Of a DNA stretch of 64,000 bases, positions 1 to 8,951 are shown piece after piece. A program made the translations under genes and the position numbers. The DNA is taken from NCBI RefSeq assembly GCF_029490015.1, contig NZ_CP120469.1:124001-188000 (forward strand), read 5' to 3'. Position 1 is the stretch's first letter, and each line of letters opens with the position of its first letter. Source of the stretch: Halobaculum limi. Its GTDB lineage: Archaea; Halobacteriota; Halobacteria; Halobacteriales; Haloferacaceae. The notes beneath the pieces were generated by a model, which saw only the letters and a program-made list of their open reading frames with translations, did not search any database and was not told the DNA's origin.

Positions 1-2
1 CG

Positions 3-569
3 AGTGGCTTCTACGCGTATCAAGGCAAGAAGTACCAAGACGCGGACGGCACGTATTGGAATGCGGGTACGGGCTCCCGCCTTTCGTACCGGTTCTATAT
101 CGACCCTGCGTGGGAAACTGACGGCGAGGCGCACGAATCTGGTGTCTGGCCCGTCCTCGGTAATTCGGATGGAGCGATCAGCGCGTACCCGATCCTTGCG
201 TATCAGGACAGCGATGCGAGCGATACAGGTGAGGCCCGATTCCGTGCGTATGTCTACGAGGCTGATGAGGACGGCAACTTCGATACCGCGAAGTGGATCG
301 ACCTTGGCCTCCCGAAGAAACTCGGCATCGACCCCGAGGAGGGTGGTTGGGTGGATATCGAAGCGCAACTTCAGTCATACAGAGACGGTGCCGCCCTCAA
401 GTGGCGCATCAACAACAAACTCGTCGTCGACGAGCGGGGATACAACGTGTTCGCACCCAGTACGCAGTTCCTCGAGTTCATCATCAACAGCGTCAACTTC
501 GGGAACGACGCGACGTACTACTACGACGATTTCGCGCTTTCGACGCCTGGAAACGCCCGGAATAAGTGA
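3..569 (+). CDS. C-terminal part of a lectin/jelly-roll-like protein (5' end outside window)
   Basis: The frame is open from base 3 to TGA at 569 with no stop, so the start lies left of the window. The visible 188 residues are rich in Trp, Tyr and Gly (for example WNAGTGSRLSYRFYID near the start and YYYDDFALSTPG near the end), spaced like beta strands of a concanavalin-A/LamG-type jelly roll. No membrane helix is visible. Such domains are common in haloarchaeal secreted or tail-fibre-like proteins, but the missing N-terminus prevents a firmer call. The fold assignment is inference. Confidence 0.6.
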   Translation, partial: SGFYAYQGKKYQDADGTYWNAGTGSRLSYRFYIDPAWETDGEAHESGVWPVLGNSDGAISAYPILAYQDSDASDTGEARFRAYVYEADEDGNFDTAKWIDLGLPKKLGIDPEEGGWVDIEAQLQSYRDGAALKWRINNKLVVDERGYNVFAPSTQFLEFIINSVNFGNDATYYYDDFALSTPGNARNK

Positions 570-673
570 ACTCCCCTCCTGCTTGAACAAGCTACGTCCG
601 GAAGACGTGGGCAAGTTGTTCAACTATTTTTGAGCTGGTGAAGTACTGAGATGACCGAAGTTGTGTAGTTCGA

Positions 674-2056
674 CTACAGAATGGCATTCATCTCGCTCAG
701 CTCGTACAGCGACCAGTTCTCATCGACGTCGTCCGCGAGTCCATCGACGAACCCGCTTTTCGAGAACAACGCGAATTCCTCCTCGCGCGTGTCCGGCCCC
801 CATCGAACACGCCCGGCTTTCTCGCGGAGCTGCGTAACGAGGGCCGGGCCAACCGGCTCACTCGTCCATTTACACTCCGCGAACAAAATCCGGTCGGCGT
901 CCGGGGCGAGCCCAACGATGTCGATCTCGTCTTCCCCGTACCACCACCGTCCGACTTCGGAATACGGCTCAAGATGGCCTCGACGGATAGCTTCCCAGAC
1001 GGTTTCTCGACAGACCTCCTCGAAGGTCGTTGCGACGTAGTCGGGGAGATTCGGCTCGATCGTTCCGTCGTAGACGACGTCGGGGGCTTCTTGAATGCTG
1101 GAGCGATTCGGTTCAACGAATCGGAACCAGAACCGGAGGAACTCGTCGGCCACGTGGTATCGCGATCGCTTGGACTGTTTTGCGGATGCCATCACGGGGA
1201 CCTCGCGGTCGATCAACCGCAGTCGGCGGAGGGTCTGGAGGTACTTCGACAGCGGCCCGGAATCGATGCCGGTCACTCCCGAGATCTCGTTGGGCGTCGT
1301 GTGTCCGGTTGCGATCGCCTCGAGAATACTCATATATCTCGCGGGGTTCCGTAACTCAGTGCGGAGGAGGAATTCGGGTTCGTTGTAGAGGACTGCCGTC
1401 GGGGAGAGAATCTGTGTCCGAATGTTCTTCTCAAGGGGGTGGTCGTAGTCGAAGAGGGTGAGGTACAGCGGAGTGCCGCCCGTGACCGCAAACGACCGGA
1501 TTGCGTTCTCGATATCGTAGTCGATGACAGCCTGAGATTGGCGGAAGGAAAACGGCTGCACGTCGATCTGACCCGTACGACGACCATATAGCGGGCTCTC
1601 GTGACCGAGCACCTCCGACTCCATCGTGCTCACGCTCGAGCCACACAGCACGAGCATCGACTCGGTTTCTTGGAGCTGCTCATCGACGAACGATTGGAGA
1701 TACGACGGGAGGGAGTCGTTTTCTTCTACGAGGTAGGGGAACTCGTCGATGGCGACAACGATCCGTTCGTTCGCCAGTTTCTCGCCGAGGTACTCCAAAG
1801 CCTGGTCCCAGCTGTCGATACGGGGAACGCGGTCGTCGAAGTGGTCAGCGACTTTCTCGACGAACTTCTCGCGCTGCCGGTCCTCGGCTTCCTGGGCCGC
1901 TAGGAAGTAGATGTGTGGTCGATCAGCACAGAATTCTTTGAGGAGTTCTGTTTTCCCGACGCGACGCCGACCATAGATCACGTAGAAGTCGTGGCCCGGA
2001 GACTCGAACGCCGTGTCGAGGGCGTCGAGTTCGTCCGCCCGATCGTAGAAGGTCAT
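674..2056 (-). CDS. Archaeal-type AAA ATPase with DUF234 nuclease-like C-terminus
   Basis: This 460-residue protein has a P-loop near residue 29 (YGRRRVGKTELL), a Walker B-like segment IVVAIDEFPYL, and the sensor pattern LVLCGSSVSTME. These mark the archaeal ATPase clade of the STAND/MNS group. A winged-helix segment follows (SGVTGIDSGPLSKYLQTL). The C-terminus ends in the DUF234 domain, with EIDIVGLAPD then ILFAECKW, the D...ExK pattern of restriction-like folds. Family members are often encoded near mobile DNA, and their cellular role is mostly unknown. The gene stands alone on the minus strand with no obvious operon partner. Family call confident, biological role not. Confidence 0.85.
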   Translation of the reverse strand: MTFYDRADELDALDTAFESPGHDFYVIYGRRRVGKTELLKEFCADRPHIYFLAAQEAEDRQREKFVEKVADHFDDRVPRIDSWDQALEYLGEKLANERIVVAIDEFPYLVEENDSLPSYLQSFVDEQLQETESMLVLCGSSVSTMESEVLGHESPLYGRRTGQIDVQPFSFRQSQAVIDYDIENAIRSFAVTGGTPLYLTLFDYDHPLEKNIRTQILSPTAVLYNEPEFLLRTELRNPARYMSILEAIATGHTTPNEISGVTGIDSGPLSKYLQTLRRLRLIDREVPVMASAKQSKRSRYHVADEFLRFWFRFVEPNRSSIQEAPDVVYDGTIEPNLPDYVATTFEEVCRETVWEAIRRGHLEPYSEVGRWWYGEDEIDIVGLAPDADRILFAECKWTSEPVGPALVTQLREKAGRVRWGPDTREEEFALFSKSGFVDGLADDVDENWSLYELSEMNAIL

Positions 2057-2162
2057 ACTCTAGATAATGATTACTGCGATAATGACTTATATCTTCCTCG
2101 GGGCTCTCCCTCACCCCAGTATTAATGAGATGATGATGGCAGTGTACTCCCCGTACGTTCAC

Positions 2163-2396
2163 TCAGACGCTTGCCAACCGCCACCCGTCCATCGGCGGAC
2201 GCCAGACTAGTTCTGGGTCGATCCGTTCCAGCGAGGCAGTCGGTTGGTCGCCACCCCTCAAAAGGAAATCATCCGGTCCTCCTATATCGGCCGCCTCATA
2301 GCCTCCAGGGGAATCAGTCGTCACCCGAATAGAAGCCTGCAGCGTCCATCGCTTCTCGAAGAAGCCAAATCCGCTAGACGTGGGTCGGTCGTTCAT
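2163..2396 (-). CDS. Small hypothetical protein (77 aa)
   Basis: I do not recognise this frame. It starts with ATG preceded by a good ribosome binding site (AGGAGATAA directly upstream), which argues that it is or was translated. The product is mildly acidic, has no membrane helix, and carries several Trp residues near the C-terminus (LVWRPPMDGWRL). It lies between the DUF234 ATPase and a fragment of a membrane protein, so the stretch may be a decayed remnant region. It could also be spurious. Confidence 0.3.
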   Translation of the reverse strand: MNDRPTSSGFGFFEKRWTLQASIRVTTDSPGGYEAADIGGPDDFLLRGGDQPTASLERIDPELVWRPPMDGWRLASV

Positions 2397-2467
2397 TTAT
2401 CTCCTGTTGTGATGAGAGTGAGTTCGTTCGATAGGCGAACGGTTCCGAACGACGCGGCGTCGGTCGT

Positions 2468-2590
2468 GATCTCCCCTACGCCAATCCGCTGTTTGGCTAC
2501 GTCGCGTTCGCGATACTGCTCGCGCTCATCGGTGTCGTCGGCCTGGGTGCGCTGTACTCTGCCCGCCTGTGGGTGCGGGAGTTGGCGTGA
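2468..2590 (+). pseudogene. C-terminal fragment of a membrane transporter permease
   Basis: Forty codons ending in TGA at 2588-2590 read DLPYANPLFGYVAFAILLA and continue through one clear transmembrane helix to a basic end (SARLWVRELA). This is typical of the last helix of an ABC-2-type permease or similar protein. Upstream in this frame I see no start or further coding sequence, so this is a truncated remnant. The permease assignment is inference from one helix. Confidence 0.35.
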
Positions 2591-2653
2591 GCGACCGGGG
2601 GTCCGTCAGTTGACAAACCCTATGCTCCACTGCGTCACCACAGGAGGTGTGAT

Positions 2654-3310
2654 GTGCGAACTCCAACAGGGCGGGGTTATCTCGTGATTCGAGCTCGGTT
2701 TCGCCTGTGGCTCTCCGATGATCTCTGGATCAGCGACGTCTCCCGATCGTTTCCGAAGGCTAATCTGCGGCTGCTCGCGGGCGCCCCCGTTGACGACCGG
2801 ACGCTCGAACTCGGTGAGACCCGCGCCGAAGACCCTCGCGCGGTCGTAAGCGCAATCGAGGATCACCCCGATGTCCTCGTGCACGAACTCCTCTACTGCG
2901 ATTCGGACCGAGCGCTATCGAAGTACGAGACTCGTGACCAGGCGTTGTTCGAATTTCTTGGCGGGAGTTCGCTCCTCCCCGAGTTTCCCCTGCTCGTCGA
3001 GAACGGGACGATGACGTTCGGTATCACGGCGACGCGAGCGGACTTCGAGGAGTTCGGTGATCGACTCGACGCGAGCGAACTTCGGTACGACCTCCTGTCA
3101 GTTACCCAGCGCGAAGCAGGTAGTGACCTGCTCACAGACCGCCAATTGGAATGCCTCACTGTTGCCGAGCGAATGGGATATTTCGAGGTGCCACGCGAGT
3201 GTACACTCGCAGAGGTAGCTGACGCGTTAGACGTCGACACCTCGACAGTGAGTGAGACGATCCGGCGGGGCACCGGCCGTGTACTAAACGAGTTCCTGCT
3301 GGAACGGTAG
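2654..3310 (+). CDS. HTH-10 (bacterio-opsin activator type) transcriptional regulator
   Basis: 218 residues. The C-terminal 60 residues match the HTH-10 domain: LTDRQLECLTVAERMGYFEV, then TLAEVADALDVDTSTVSETI. The N-terminal 150 residues form the variable ligand-sensing part usual for this haloarchaeal family. The GTG start at 2654 is preceded by an almost perfect anti-SD match (AGGAGGTG at 2642-2649). A second possible start is GTG at 2684 (VIRARFRLWL). An ATG at 2652 in another frame would encode an 11-residue peptide overlapping the start. Target genes are unknown. It is monocistronic. Confidence 0.85.
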   Translation: MRTPTGRGYLVIRARFRLWLSDDLWISDVSRSFPKANLRLLAGAPVDDRTLELGETRAEDPRAVVSAIEDHPDVLVHELLYCDSDRALSKYETRDQALFEFLGGSSLLPEFPLLVENGTMTFGITATRADFEEFGDRLDASELRYDLLSVTQREAGSDLLTDRQLECLTVAERMGYFEVPRECTLAEVADALDVDTSTVSETIRRGTGRVLNEFLLER

Positions 3311-3550
3311 CGACCGACTCACGAACGAAAAACTGCAATCAGTTACGGATCCACTGTGCGCCGTCGACTGTTACTGGCGGTGACATCGAGTGGATTCCGA
3401 CTGCAGTTTGTTCTAAGGCCAACGCGTTGGTGGAAGTGACTTCCGCCTCCCGTACGACGTGCCGTTCAATGGTCTGTTCAGCACTCTGTTGCCCAGAAGC
3501 AGTACAAATCGTGGTACGGTCGACACGGTGTTGCCTAGGTGAGAGAGACG

Positions 3551-4075
3551 ATGCATAAGAGACGGATGACTGCGGAGAGAGACGAACCCTTCGTGGTATT
3601 CCTCATTGGAATGCGGATCAATCGGTATTGGAAAGTCCACAAGTGGCTTCCAGTGGCTGCAGCGATGCCTAAGATGCTTCGAGAACTCGAGGCGCAGGAG
3701 GACTCGGGACTGCTACACCACGAGCAAACGATCAACACTCGGACGATATTGATGGTACAGTACTGGGAATCCTTCGAGACCCTTCGCGACTACGCGAGAG
3801 AGATGGAGCGGGAGCACCTCCCTGCGTGGATCGAGTACAACCAGACGAGTGGGAAGAGCGGTGACGTCGGGATCTTCCACGAGACATACCTCGTCGACCC
3901 CGGGGACTACGAAACCGTCTACAACAACATGCCGGCGTTCGGTCTCGGTGCTGCGGCAGACCTCCGGCCAGCGACTGGCACGCTGGAGACTGCAGGTAGA
4001 CGACTCGGAACGGATGACGACGAGCCAGCCGTGACTGTGGAAGGTGAGACTGCCGACTCGGCCAGAGAGAACTGA
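3551..4075 (+). CDS. DUF4188 domain protein (monooxygenase-like ferredoxin-fold)
   Basis: 174 residues from ATG 3551. The core FVVFLIGMRINRYWKVHKWL, then AAMPKMLRELE and later MVQYWESFETLRDYARE, is the DUF4188 signature. The dimeric alpha-beta barrel resembles antibiotic-biosynthesis-type monooxygenases. The last 40 residues are an acidic, low-complexity tail. An upstream in-frame GTG at 3539 and a downstream ATG at 3566 are alternatives. I chose 3551 because it gives the usual leader length before VVFLIGM. No linked partner is seen, and the physiological reaction is unknown. Confidence 0.8.
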   Translation: MHKRRMTAERDEPFVVFLIGMRINRYWKVHKWLPVAAAMPKMLRELEAQEDSGLLHHEQTINTRTILMVQYWESFETLRDYAREMEREHLPAWIEYNQTSGKSGDVGIFHETYLVDPGDYETVYNNMPAFGLGAAADLRPATGTLETAGRRLGTDDDEPAVTVEGETADSAREN

Positions 4076-4233
4076 AAACCTGCCCTGATAAATACAAATT
4101 TCGATCACTGATTCGGGGCGTCGGTACGCCTGTTACTGTCAGAGGAAAACCACCGAGGGCCCCAACCCCCTCGAACCTCGGTCACCCAACATATTGGTAA
4201 AACCCTGATGCACACGGATACTGATTCTCGGGT

Positions 4234-4635
4234 GTGTTCAACGACAGTCGAAATCGTCGCGGTTCGGATGCCGGCACACCCGGTGGAGACACGGTTTCAC
4301 TGCTCGTCGTCAGCGGAGTGACCGCGGTGACGTTAGCGGTCGCCTTCGGGTTTTTGGCACTCGGCGTCAACAGTTTCTGGATCGCGTTTCCGGTCGGCTT
4401 CGGAGTGATCCTGCCCGGTGCTCTCGCAGTGGCGCACAATTATCGAGCTGAGGACCGCCGAAACGTCGATAATACGAGAACAGAGGAATCCCCGACAGAA
4501 CTAGAGGTGCTCAGACGCCGATACGCAGCGGGTGAACTCTCCGACGAGGAGTTCGAGCAGCGAGTCGAACACCTGCTTGAGAGCGAAGGAGACAGACCGG
4601 ATCTCAGTAGGGATGTCGATATCGAACGGCGGTGA
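4234..4635 (+). CDS. SHOCT-domain membrane protein
   Basis: 133 residues from GTG 4234. Two hydrophobic segments (about residues 20-42 and 48-66) are followed by a cytosolic acidic linker and a C-terminal SHOCT motif (ELEVLRRRYAAGELSDEEFE), the short oligomerisation domain found at the ends of many haloarchaeal membrane proteins. The topology suggests a two-helix hairpin with both ends inside. Function unknown. The 168 bp after it carry nothing I can identify. Confidence 0.75.
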   Translation: MFNDSRNRRGSDAGTPGGDTVSLLVVSGVTAVTLAVAFGFLALGVNSFWIAFPVGFGVILPGALAVAHNYRAEDRRNVDNTRTEESPTELEVLRRRYAAGELSDEEFEQRVEHLLESEGDRPDLSRDVDIERR

Positions 4636-4803
4636 CGGTCGGCTGAGATGCCGTCAACTCTCGTGTACTCAACCCACGGCGCCTGCGACGATACCGGCGC
4701 GTGTTCGGTTTGGTACGACCAGCATCGAACCTACCTTCCACGAGTGATACGTCGGCTGATCGCCACTCTGTAGGGTCCTCAGATCTGACTGCACTCCGAC
4801 GGC

Positions 4804-5409
4804 TCATTCCCCCTCGGCGGCTAATCCCCGCGCAAATGTGTCGATGACAAAGTCTCTGACCTCCGAATAGTGCTCCGAGCCGATGTCGTCCTCGTGGAGC
4901 GTGAGATACGGGATGGCGCCGACCGCACGGGCGACGAGTTCGGGGTCCTCCCCGTGAACTGCGCCAGTCTCGACAAACGGATCGGTGAACGCACGGATAG
5001 TCTCGACCTCCTCGGCCCGCTCTGCCTCGCGTTCCTCTTCCGTTCGGTACTCACGAAGTTTGTCGAGTTCGTCTGAGACGACGAGCTGACGGACCAGCGG
5101 GTTCGTCTCTATCTCATCGAACAGGAAGCGCAGGAACTCTCGGACGACGGTCTCCGGGTCGTCGCCCTCGATGACCGCTTCCTCGGATAGTCTGTGAGCG
5201 ATGGTCTCTCCCTCGCGGTCGAGGACAGCGAGGTAGAGGGCCTCCTTTGAGTCGTAGAACTGGTAGAACGTACTCGTCCCGATACCGACTTCTCCGGTGA
5301 GGTCAGCGACGGTCGTCTTGCTGAGACCGTACTGCGCGAACAGTTCGCGGCCAGCCTCTAGTAGGTCCGACCGGATACGGTCGCGCTGTTCGTCGGTAAA
5401 CCCCTTCAT
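4804..5409 (-). CDS. TetR/AcrR family transcriptional regulator
   Basis: 201 residues. The N-terminal HTH is clear: FTDEQRDRIRSDLLEAGREL, then LSKTTVADLTGEVGIGTSTF followed by YQFYDSKEALYLAVL. The C-terminal 140 residues form the usual helical ligand domain. It is the last gene of a minus-strand run behind an ABC-2 exporter (permease stop at 5477, 67 bp away), so it probably represses that exporter in response to a hydrophobic ligand. The regulation is inferred from position only. Confidence 0.85.
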   Translation of the reverse strand: MKGFTDEQRDRIRSDLLEAGRELFAQYGLSKTTVADLTGEVGIGTSTFYQFYDSKEALYLAVLDREGETIAHRLSEEAVIEGDDPETVVREFLRFLFDEIETNPLVRQLVVSDELDKLREYRTEEEREAERAEEVETIRAFTDPFVETGAVHGEDPELVARAVGAIPYLTLHEDDIGSEHYSEVRDFVIDTFARGLAAEGE

Positions 5410-5476
5410 AGCTCACTGCACGAATCAGGAACGGATATGTCCTGAGTTTTCGTCCGAAGGCTCGCTCGCCCCTGCA

Positions 5477-6946
5477 TCAGTCGGCCCGCCGAAGGAAGAG
5501 TCGGAGGAGAATGACTATTAACGCTACCTGTACGGCGACGCCGACAACGAGATACACTCCAACCGTGGCGAGTGACGCGCCGTCGAGTACCGCGATGGTG
5601 GCCTTCGCCGCCCAGAACGGCGGCAGGACACCGGCGAGGAACTGAAGGGGTTCGCCGACGAGGGCGATTGCCACGACCGGAGCGATAATGAGGAACCCGA
5701 GTAGCTTGCTGACGCCGACACCCTCGACGGTGTTGGCTGCGAGGCTCGCCATGAGCAGGCCCGCGACGGCAGTGTGCAGCGACGCGACGAGCGCGATTGC
5801 TAGGTACGGGACGAGTGGAAGTGTCCCGAGATCAACCAGCGGGACCATCACTAGGGTCGAACAGAACGCGAGACCGAGGAATACTGCACCGCGGTACGCG
5901 AGGTAGCCGCGACCGGTCAGCGGCGTCGACCGAAGTGCTCGGAGAACGCCCTGCTCACGGTCCTCAAGCATGAAGAATCCGGCCGCGAAGCCGAGTGTCC
6001 CGGCAGGCGTGAACAGAAAGGCGGCGAGTAGTTCCGGGGAGTAGGCCGCGAGGTCGACGAAGTCGACGGCGTTGTCGACGGGACCTATGCCAAAGCGGGC
6101 GAGTAACCCGAGCAGAAACGGCGAGAGGCCGATGTAGAGGAGCAATGGATCGCGGACCCAGTTCCGGATGTCGGTCACGGCTAGCGTGGCGACAGGGCCG
6201 AGCGAACGGTCAGCGAGTAGCCCGTTCCGCTTCACCTTGGCAGGTTGCTTCCGCTCGGTCTCCCGGACGATGTGGCGTTCGAAGGCTCGGCGAGCCAGCA
6301 CGTACGCGACTCCGATGCCGACCGCGAGGTAGCCGACAGCGTAGGCGAGTTCCCACGCGGGTGTCGCCTCGAACGCCGCGCCGATGAGCACGAGTGAGGC
6401 CTGTGTCGGGAACAGATAGAACAGAGGACTCTCGACGACCGCAAAGTGATCTAACAGCGGGAGTGACAGCGGAATGATGTAGACGATAGCAGTTAGGAAG
6501 TAGGCGTTCAGTGAGTCGAAGCGCGCGACCGCAGAGAAGCCGACAAGAACGAACAGGCCGGCGGTCAGGCTCAGTCCCAGGAGGAACCACACTGGTTGGA
6601 ATCCTGTACCGTGAACGAACAGTGCGATGACCAGTGCACCCAGCGTCGCGATGAATGAGAGCGACAGGGTCTTTGAGATGAGGTACTCGTCGGCCGACAG
6701 TGGCGAGGAGACCAGCGCGTGGAGTACCCCCTCGTTCTTCTCGAACAAGACGAGCGCGCCGACAAAGTAGAACCCGAGGAAGCCGGGGTCGGCGAACAGC
6801 ACCATCACGAGCGTGTCTGTCCGGACCGACGCGGGGAGTCCGCTCAGCCCCAGCCCGAACAGCACCGTCACGACGGCGTAGACGGCGTAGAAGCCGTAGC
6901 GGAACTGCAACCGGCTGTCCCAGCGCAGCATCGAGGCAACGGACAT
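5477..6946 (-). CDS. ABC-2 type exporter permease (fluoroquinolone-exporter-like)
   Basis: 489 residues with about twelve hydrophobic segments in two similar halves, each containing a half-transporter-like loop (FLGFYFVGALVLFEKNEGVL and GFAAGFFMLEDREQGVLRAL). This duplicated ABC-2 permease architecture occurs in haloarchaeal fluoroquinolone-type export permeases. The ATG lies directly against the stop of the ATPase gene (TAG at 6947-6949, ATG at 6944-6946), so the two are translationally coupled. Substrate unknown. The downstream TetR gene suggests drug- or lipid-responsive export. Confidence 0.85.
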   Translation of the reverse strand: MSVASMLRWDSRLQFRYGFYAVYAVVTVLFGLGLSGLPASVRTDTLVMVLFADPGFLGFYFVGALVLFEKNEGVLHALVSSPLSADEYLISKTLSLSFIATLGALVIALFVHGTGFQPVWFLLGLSLTAGLFVLVGFSAVARFDSLNAYFLTAIVYIIPLSLPLLDHFAVVESPLFYLFPTQASLVLIGAAFEATPAWELAYAVGYLAVGIGVAYVLARRAFERHIVRETERKQPAKVKRNGLLADRSLGPVATLAVTDIRNWVRDPLLLYIGLSPFLLGLLARFGIGPVDNAVDFVDLAAYSPELLAAFLFTPAGTLGFAAGFFMLEDREQGVLRALRSTPLTGRGYLAYRGAVFLGLAFCSTLVMVPLVDLGTLPLVPYLAIALVASLHTAVAGLLMASLAANTVEGVGVSKLLGFLIIAPVVAIALVGEPLQFLAGVLPPFWAAKATIAVLDGASLATVGVYLVVGVAVQVALIVILLRLFLRRAD

Positions 6947-7876
6947 CTACACCAACTCCCGACCGGTGACTGCGATGAAGACGTCTTCCAGGGTGGCCTC
7001 ACTAGAGTGGATACGCTCAACCTGCGTCTCAGCCAGCAATCGCTCGAACTCGGTGTCGCCCCCGATGGTCTCGAGATCGAACTGTGCAGTCTCCAGTGCG
7101 CCGTTACGGCGGAACTCAACTTCGACGAGCGGCGCACCGTGGCGCTTCTTCAACTCGGCGGGGGCGTCCGCGACGGGGATCGTTCCGTCTACAATGAACG
7201 CCACCTCGTCGCATAGATCGTCAGCGACGGTCATATCGTGTGTGGTAAGGAATACTGCCGTCCCGTTGGCCTGGAGGTCGCGGACGATGTCGCGGACGTT
7301 CCGGGCGTTCGTCGGGTCCAGCCCGGAGGTCGGTTCGTCGAGGAACAACAGATCCGGGTCGTGGAGTAACGCCCGGACGAAGTTCAACCGCATCCGCATA
7401 CCCTTCGAGTAGGCTTCGACACGCTGGTCTGCGGCGTCGAGGAGGCCAACCATCGAGAGGAGCTCCTCCGGGTCGCGCGTCTCGCCCTCGTATAGTGAGG
7501 CGAACAGTTCGAGGTTCTCGCGGCCGGTGAGCTTCAGGTACTGGTTCGGAGACTCCGAGGAGACGCCGACCCGTTGGTAGTACTCGCCACCCCAGTCACT
7601 CACCTCCCGATCGAACACGGTCGCGGTCCCGTCGTAGTCCTCAAGTAGTCCGATCAGCACCTTCTGTGCGGTACTCTTGCCTGCCCCACTCGGCCCGAGG
7701 AATCCGAACACATCTCCGGGGGATATCGTGAAATCCAGCCCTCGCAGCGTGGGTTCGTCGTTCCCCGGATACGTGAACTTGAGGTCCTCAACGACGACGG
7801 TTGGCGATCCCGCCGCCCCGTCATCGCTCGTCTTCTCTGCTGTCGCCGCCGTCACCTGTGCGTCGAGCATCGTCAT
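6947..7876 (-). CDS. ABC transporter ATP-binding protein
   Basis: 309 residues. Walker A is GPSGAGKST, the signature motif is YSKGMRMRL, Walker B is LLFLDEPTSGLDP, and the switch His is in LTTHDM. The C-terminal extension after about residue 230 is typical of DrrA/CcmA-like export ATPases. It is the first gene of the ATPase-permease-TetR run, with the permease start directly abutting. It energises export by the two-domain permease. Confidence 0.92.
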   Translation of the reverse strand: MTMLDAQVTAATAEKTSDDGAAGSPTVVVEDLKFTYPGNDEPTLRGLDFTISPGDVFGFLGPSGAGKSTAQKVLIGLLEDYDGTATVFDREVSDWGGEYYQRVGVSSESPNQYLKLTGRENLELFASLYEGETRDPEELLSMVGLLDAADQRVEAYSKGMRMRLNFVRALLHDPDLLFLDEPTSGLDPTNARNVRDIVRDLQANGTAVFLTTHDMTVADDLCDEVAFIVDGTIPVADAPAELKKRHGAPLVEVEFRRNGALETAQFDLETIGGDTEFERLLAETQVERIHSSEATLEDVFIAVTGRELV

Positions 7877-7929
7877 CTCTCTACGCTACGAATACAAAAT
7901 GATATTGTTTTTGAGTTCTTAAACTGACT
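7877..7929. promoter_or_regulatory. Divergent promoter region, ABC operon (-) / hydrolase (+)
   Basis: Only 53 bp separate the ATG of the minus-strand ATPase from the GTG of the plus-strand hydrolase. The spacer is strikingly AT-rich (runs such as AAAATGATATTGTTTTTGAG) against GC-rich coding DNA, so both TATA elements must lie here, or inside the opposing gene starts. A TetR site could sit here, but I see no convincing long palindrome. Confidence 0.4.
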
Positions 7930-8808
7930 GTGAAAATCGATATTCCCGTCCCCCGACTTCCGCATCGCGATGCCCTCTTGGATCGGTCGTTCCTTCTCGG
8001 TCTCCATCTCCTTACCTGGCGGCGGCGCTACTTTCGCGACGGCGTCACATCTCCCCAATTCTCGAGCCACCTCGCAGCTGTGGACCCAGATTGGCCAGCC
8101 GTCGATGGAGGCGGCACGCACGAACTGGCCGTCGAGACGCTTGCGGGCACGCTCCGTACCGCGGTCTCGATCCGAGCGTGGCACGGGACCGACGCACCGA
8201 CGCTCGTGTGGCATCACGGCGGTGGCGAGTATCCCTACGACACCATCTTCTCAGGGACGTTCCCCGACCCAGACACAGTGGGGGCGAATCTCGTTGTTAT
8301 CCGGGCACCGGGTCACGAGAGTCGCTTGGGCGTCCAGCGTGTTGGCGCGACGCTCTCACGATACCTCGCTACGCTGGCGGTAGCCGTTGCTGCCACCGAA
8401 CACATTCTCGATGAAGTCGACGGCCGAACTATCGTCTCCGGCTACAGCCTCGGCGGCTTCGTCACCAACCGACACCATGTCCATCACGACACGGCCGACG
8501 TGTACGTGCCGCTGATGGCCGGGACCGCTCACGGGGAGATCTTTCTTTCGAGCGTCCCGGCCGCTCCAGCAGCCCGTGACCGACCCGAGTACCTCCGTCG
8601 ACGTCTGAACTTCACCGACTCGTGGGGTAACCGCGACCACGACCACGTTCATCCGGTATTGGGTCGCCACGATCGTCTCAACCACCTCGGCACCCAGCGC
8701 TCTTCGTATCCCGGCGTCAGCCCAGCGGTGTGGCCAGTCGGCCATCTCAGCGGAATCGGAGCGCACGAGCGAATTCGACAGACCCTCGAACCACACCTGC
8801 GGCGATGA
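7930..8808 (+). CDS. Alpha/beta hydrolase
   Basis: 292 residues from GTG 7930. The nucleophile elbow GYSLGG is at about residues 174-179, an oxyanion-type segment LVWHHGGGEYPYDT is further upstream, and a candidate catalytic His lies near the end (GHLSGIG). A His/Asp-rich stretch around residue 235 (DHDHVHPVLGRHDRLN) resembles that of close haloarchaeal relatives and probably carries the acidic triad member. Cytosolic, with no signal peptide. Substrate unknown. The gene is divergent from the ABC exporter. Confidence 0.8.
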   Translation: MKIDIPVPRLPHRDALLDRSFLLGLHLLTWRRRYFRDGVTSPQFSSHLAAVDPDWPAVDGGGTHELAVETLAGTLRTAVSIRAWHGTDAPTLVWHHGGGEYPYDTIFSGTFPDPDTVGANLVVIRAPGHESRLGVQRVGATLSRYLATLAVAVAATEHILDEVDGRTIVSGYSLGGFVTNRHHVHHDTADVYVPLMAGTAHGEIFLSSVPAAPAARDRPEYLRRRLNFTDSWGNRDHDHVHPVLGRHDRLNHLGTQRSSYPGVSPAVWPVGHLSGIGAHERIRQTLEPHLRR

Positions 8809-8860
8809 GTCACTGGCAGACTATCGCTCGACTGCAATCGCTCGTCGGCCTGTTGTCCCC

Positions 8861-8884
8861 GTATCCCCAACATCGTGGGGATAC
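8861..8884. terminator. Perfect stem-loop between two hydrolase genes
   Basis: GTATCCCC (8861-8868) and GGGGATAC (8877-8884) form a perfect 8-bp stem with an 8-nt loop, 52 bp after the upstream hydrolase stop and 67 bp before the next start. It may mark the end of the first transcript or a leader structure of the second. No U-tract follows, so it is not a canonical terminator. Confidence 0.35.
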
Positions 8885-8951
8885 ACATACTTCATCTGAT
8901 ACCAACTGTCGGCTATGAACACGAGTACCCAGTTGGAGGAGGGCCGCCAAT

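Noticed and set aside
2332-2346. 15-bp identity AGAAGCCTGCAGCGT shared with 21603-21617
   Set aside because: The flanking sequences do not align, and the shared part is too short to be a repeat element.
7970-8383. Long open frame overlapping the alpha/beta hydrolase on the same strand
   Set aside because: Composition is Ser/Arg-rich and non-acidic, as in shadow frames of GC-rich genes. The hydrolase frame carries the catalytic motif.
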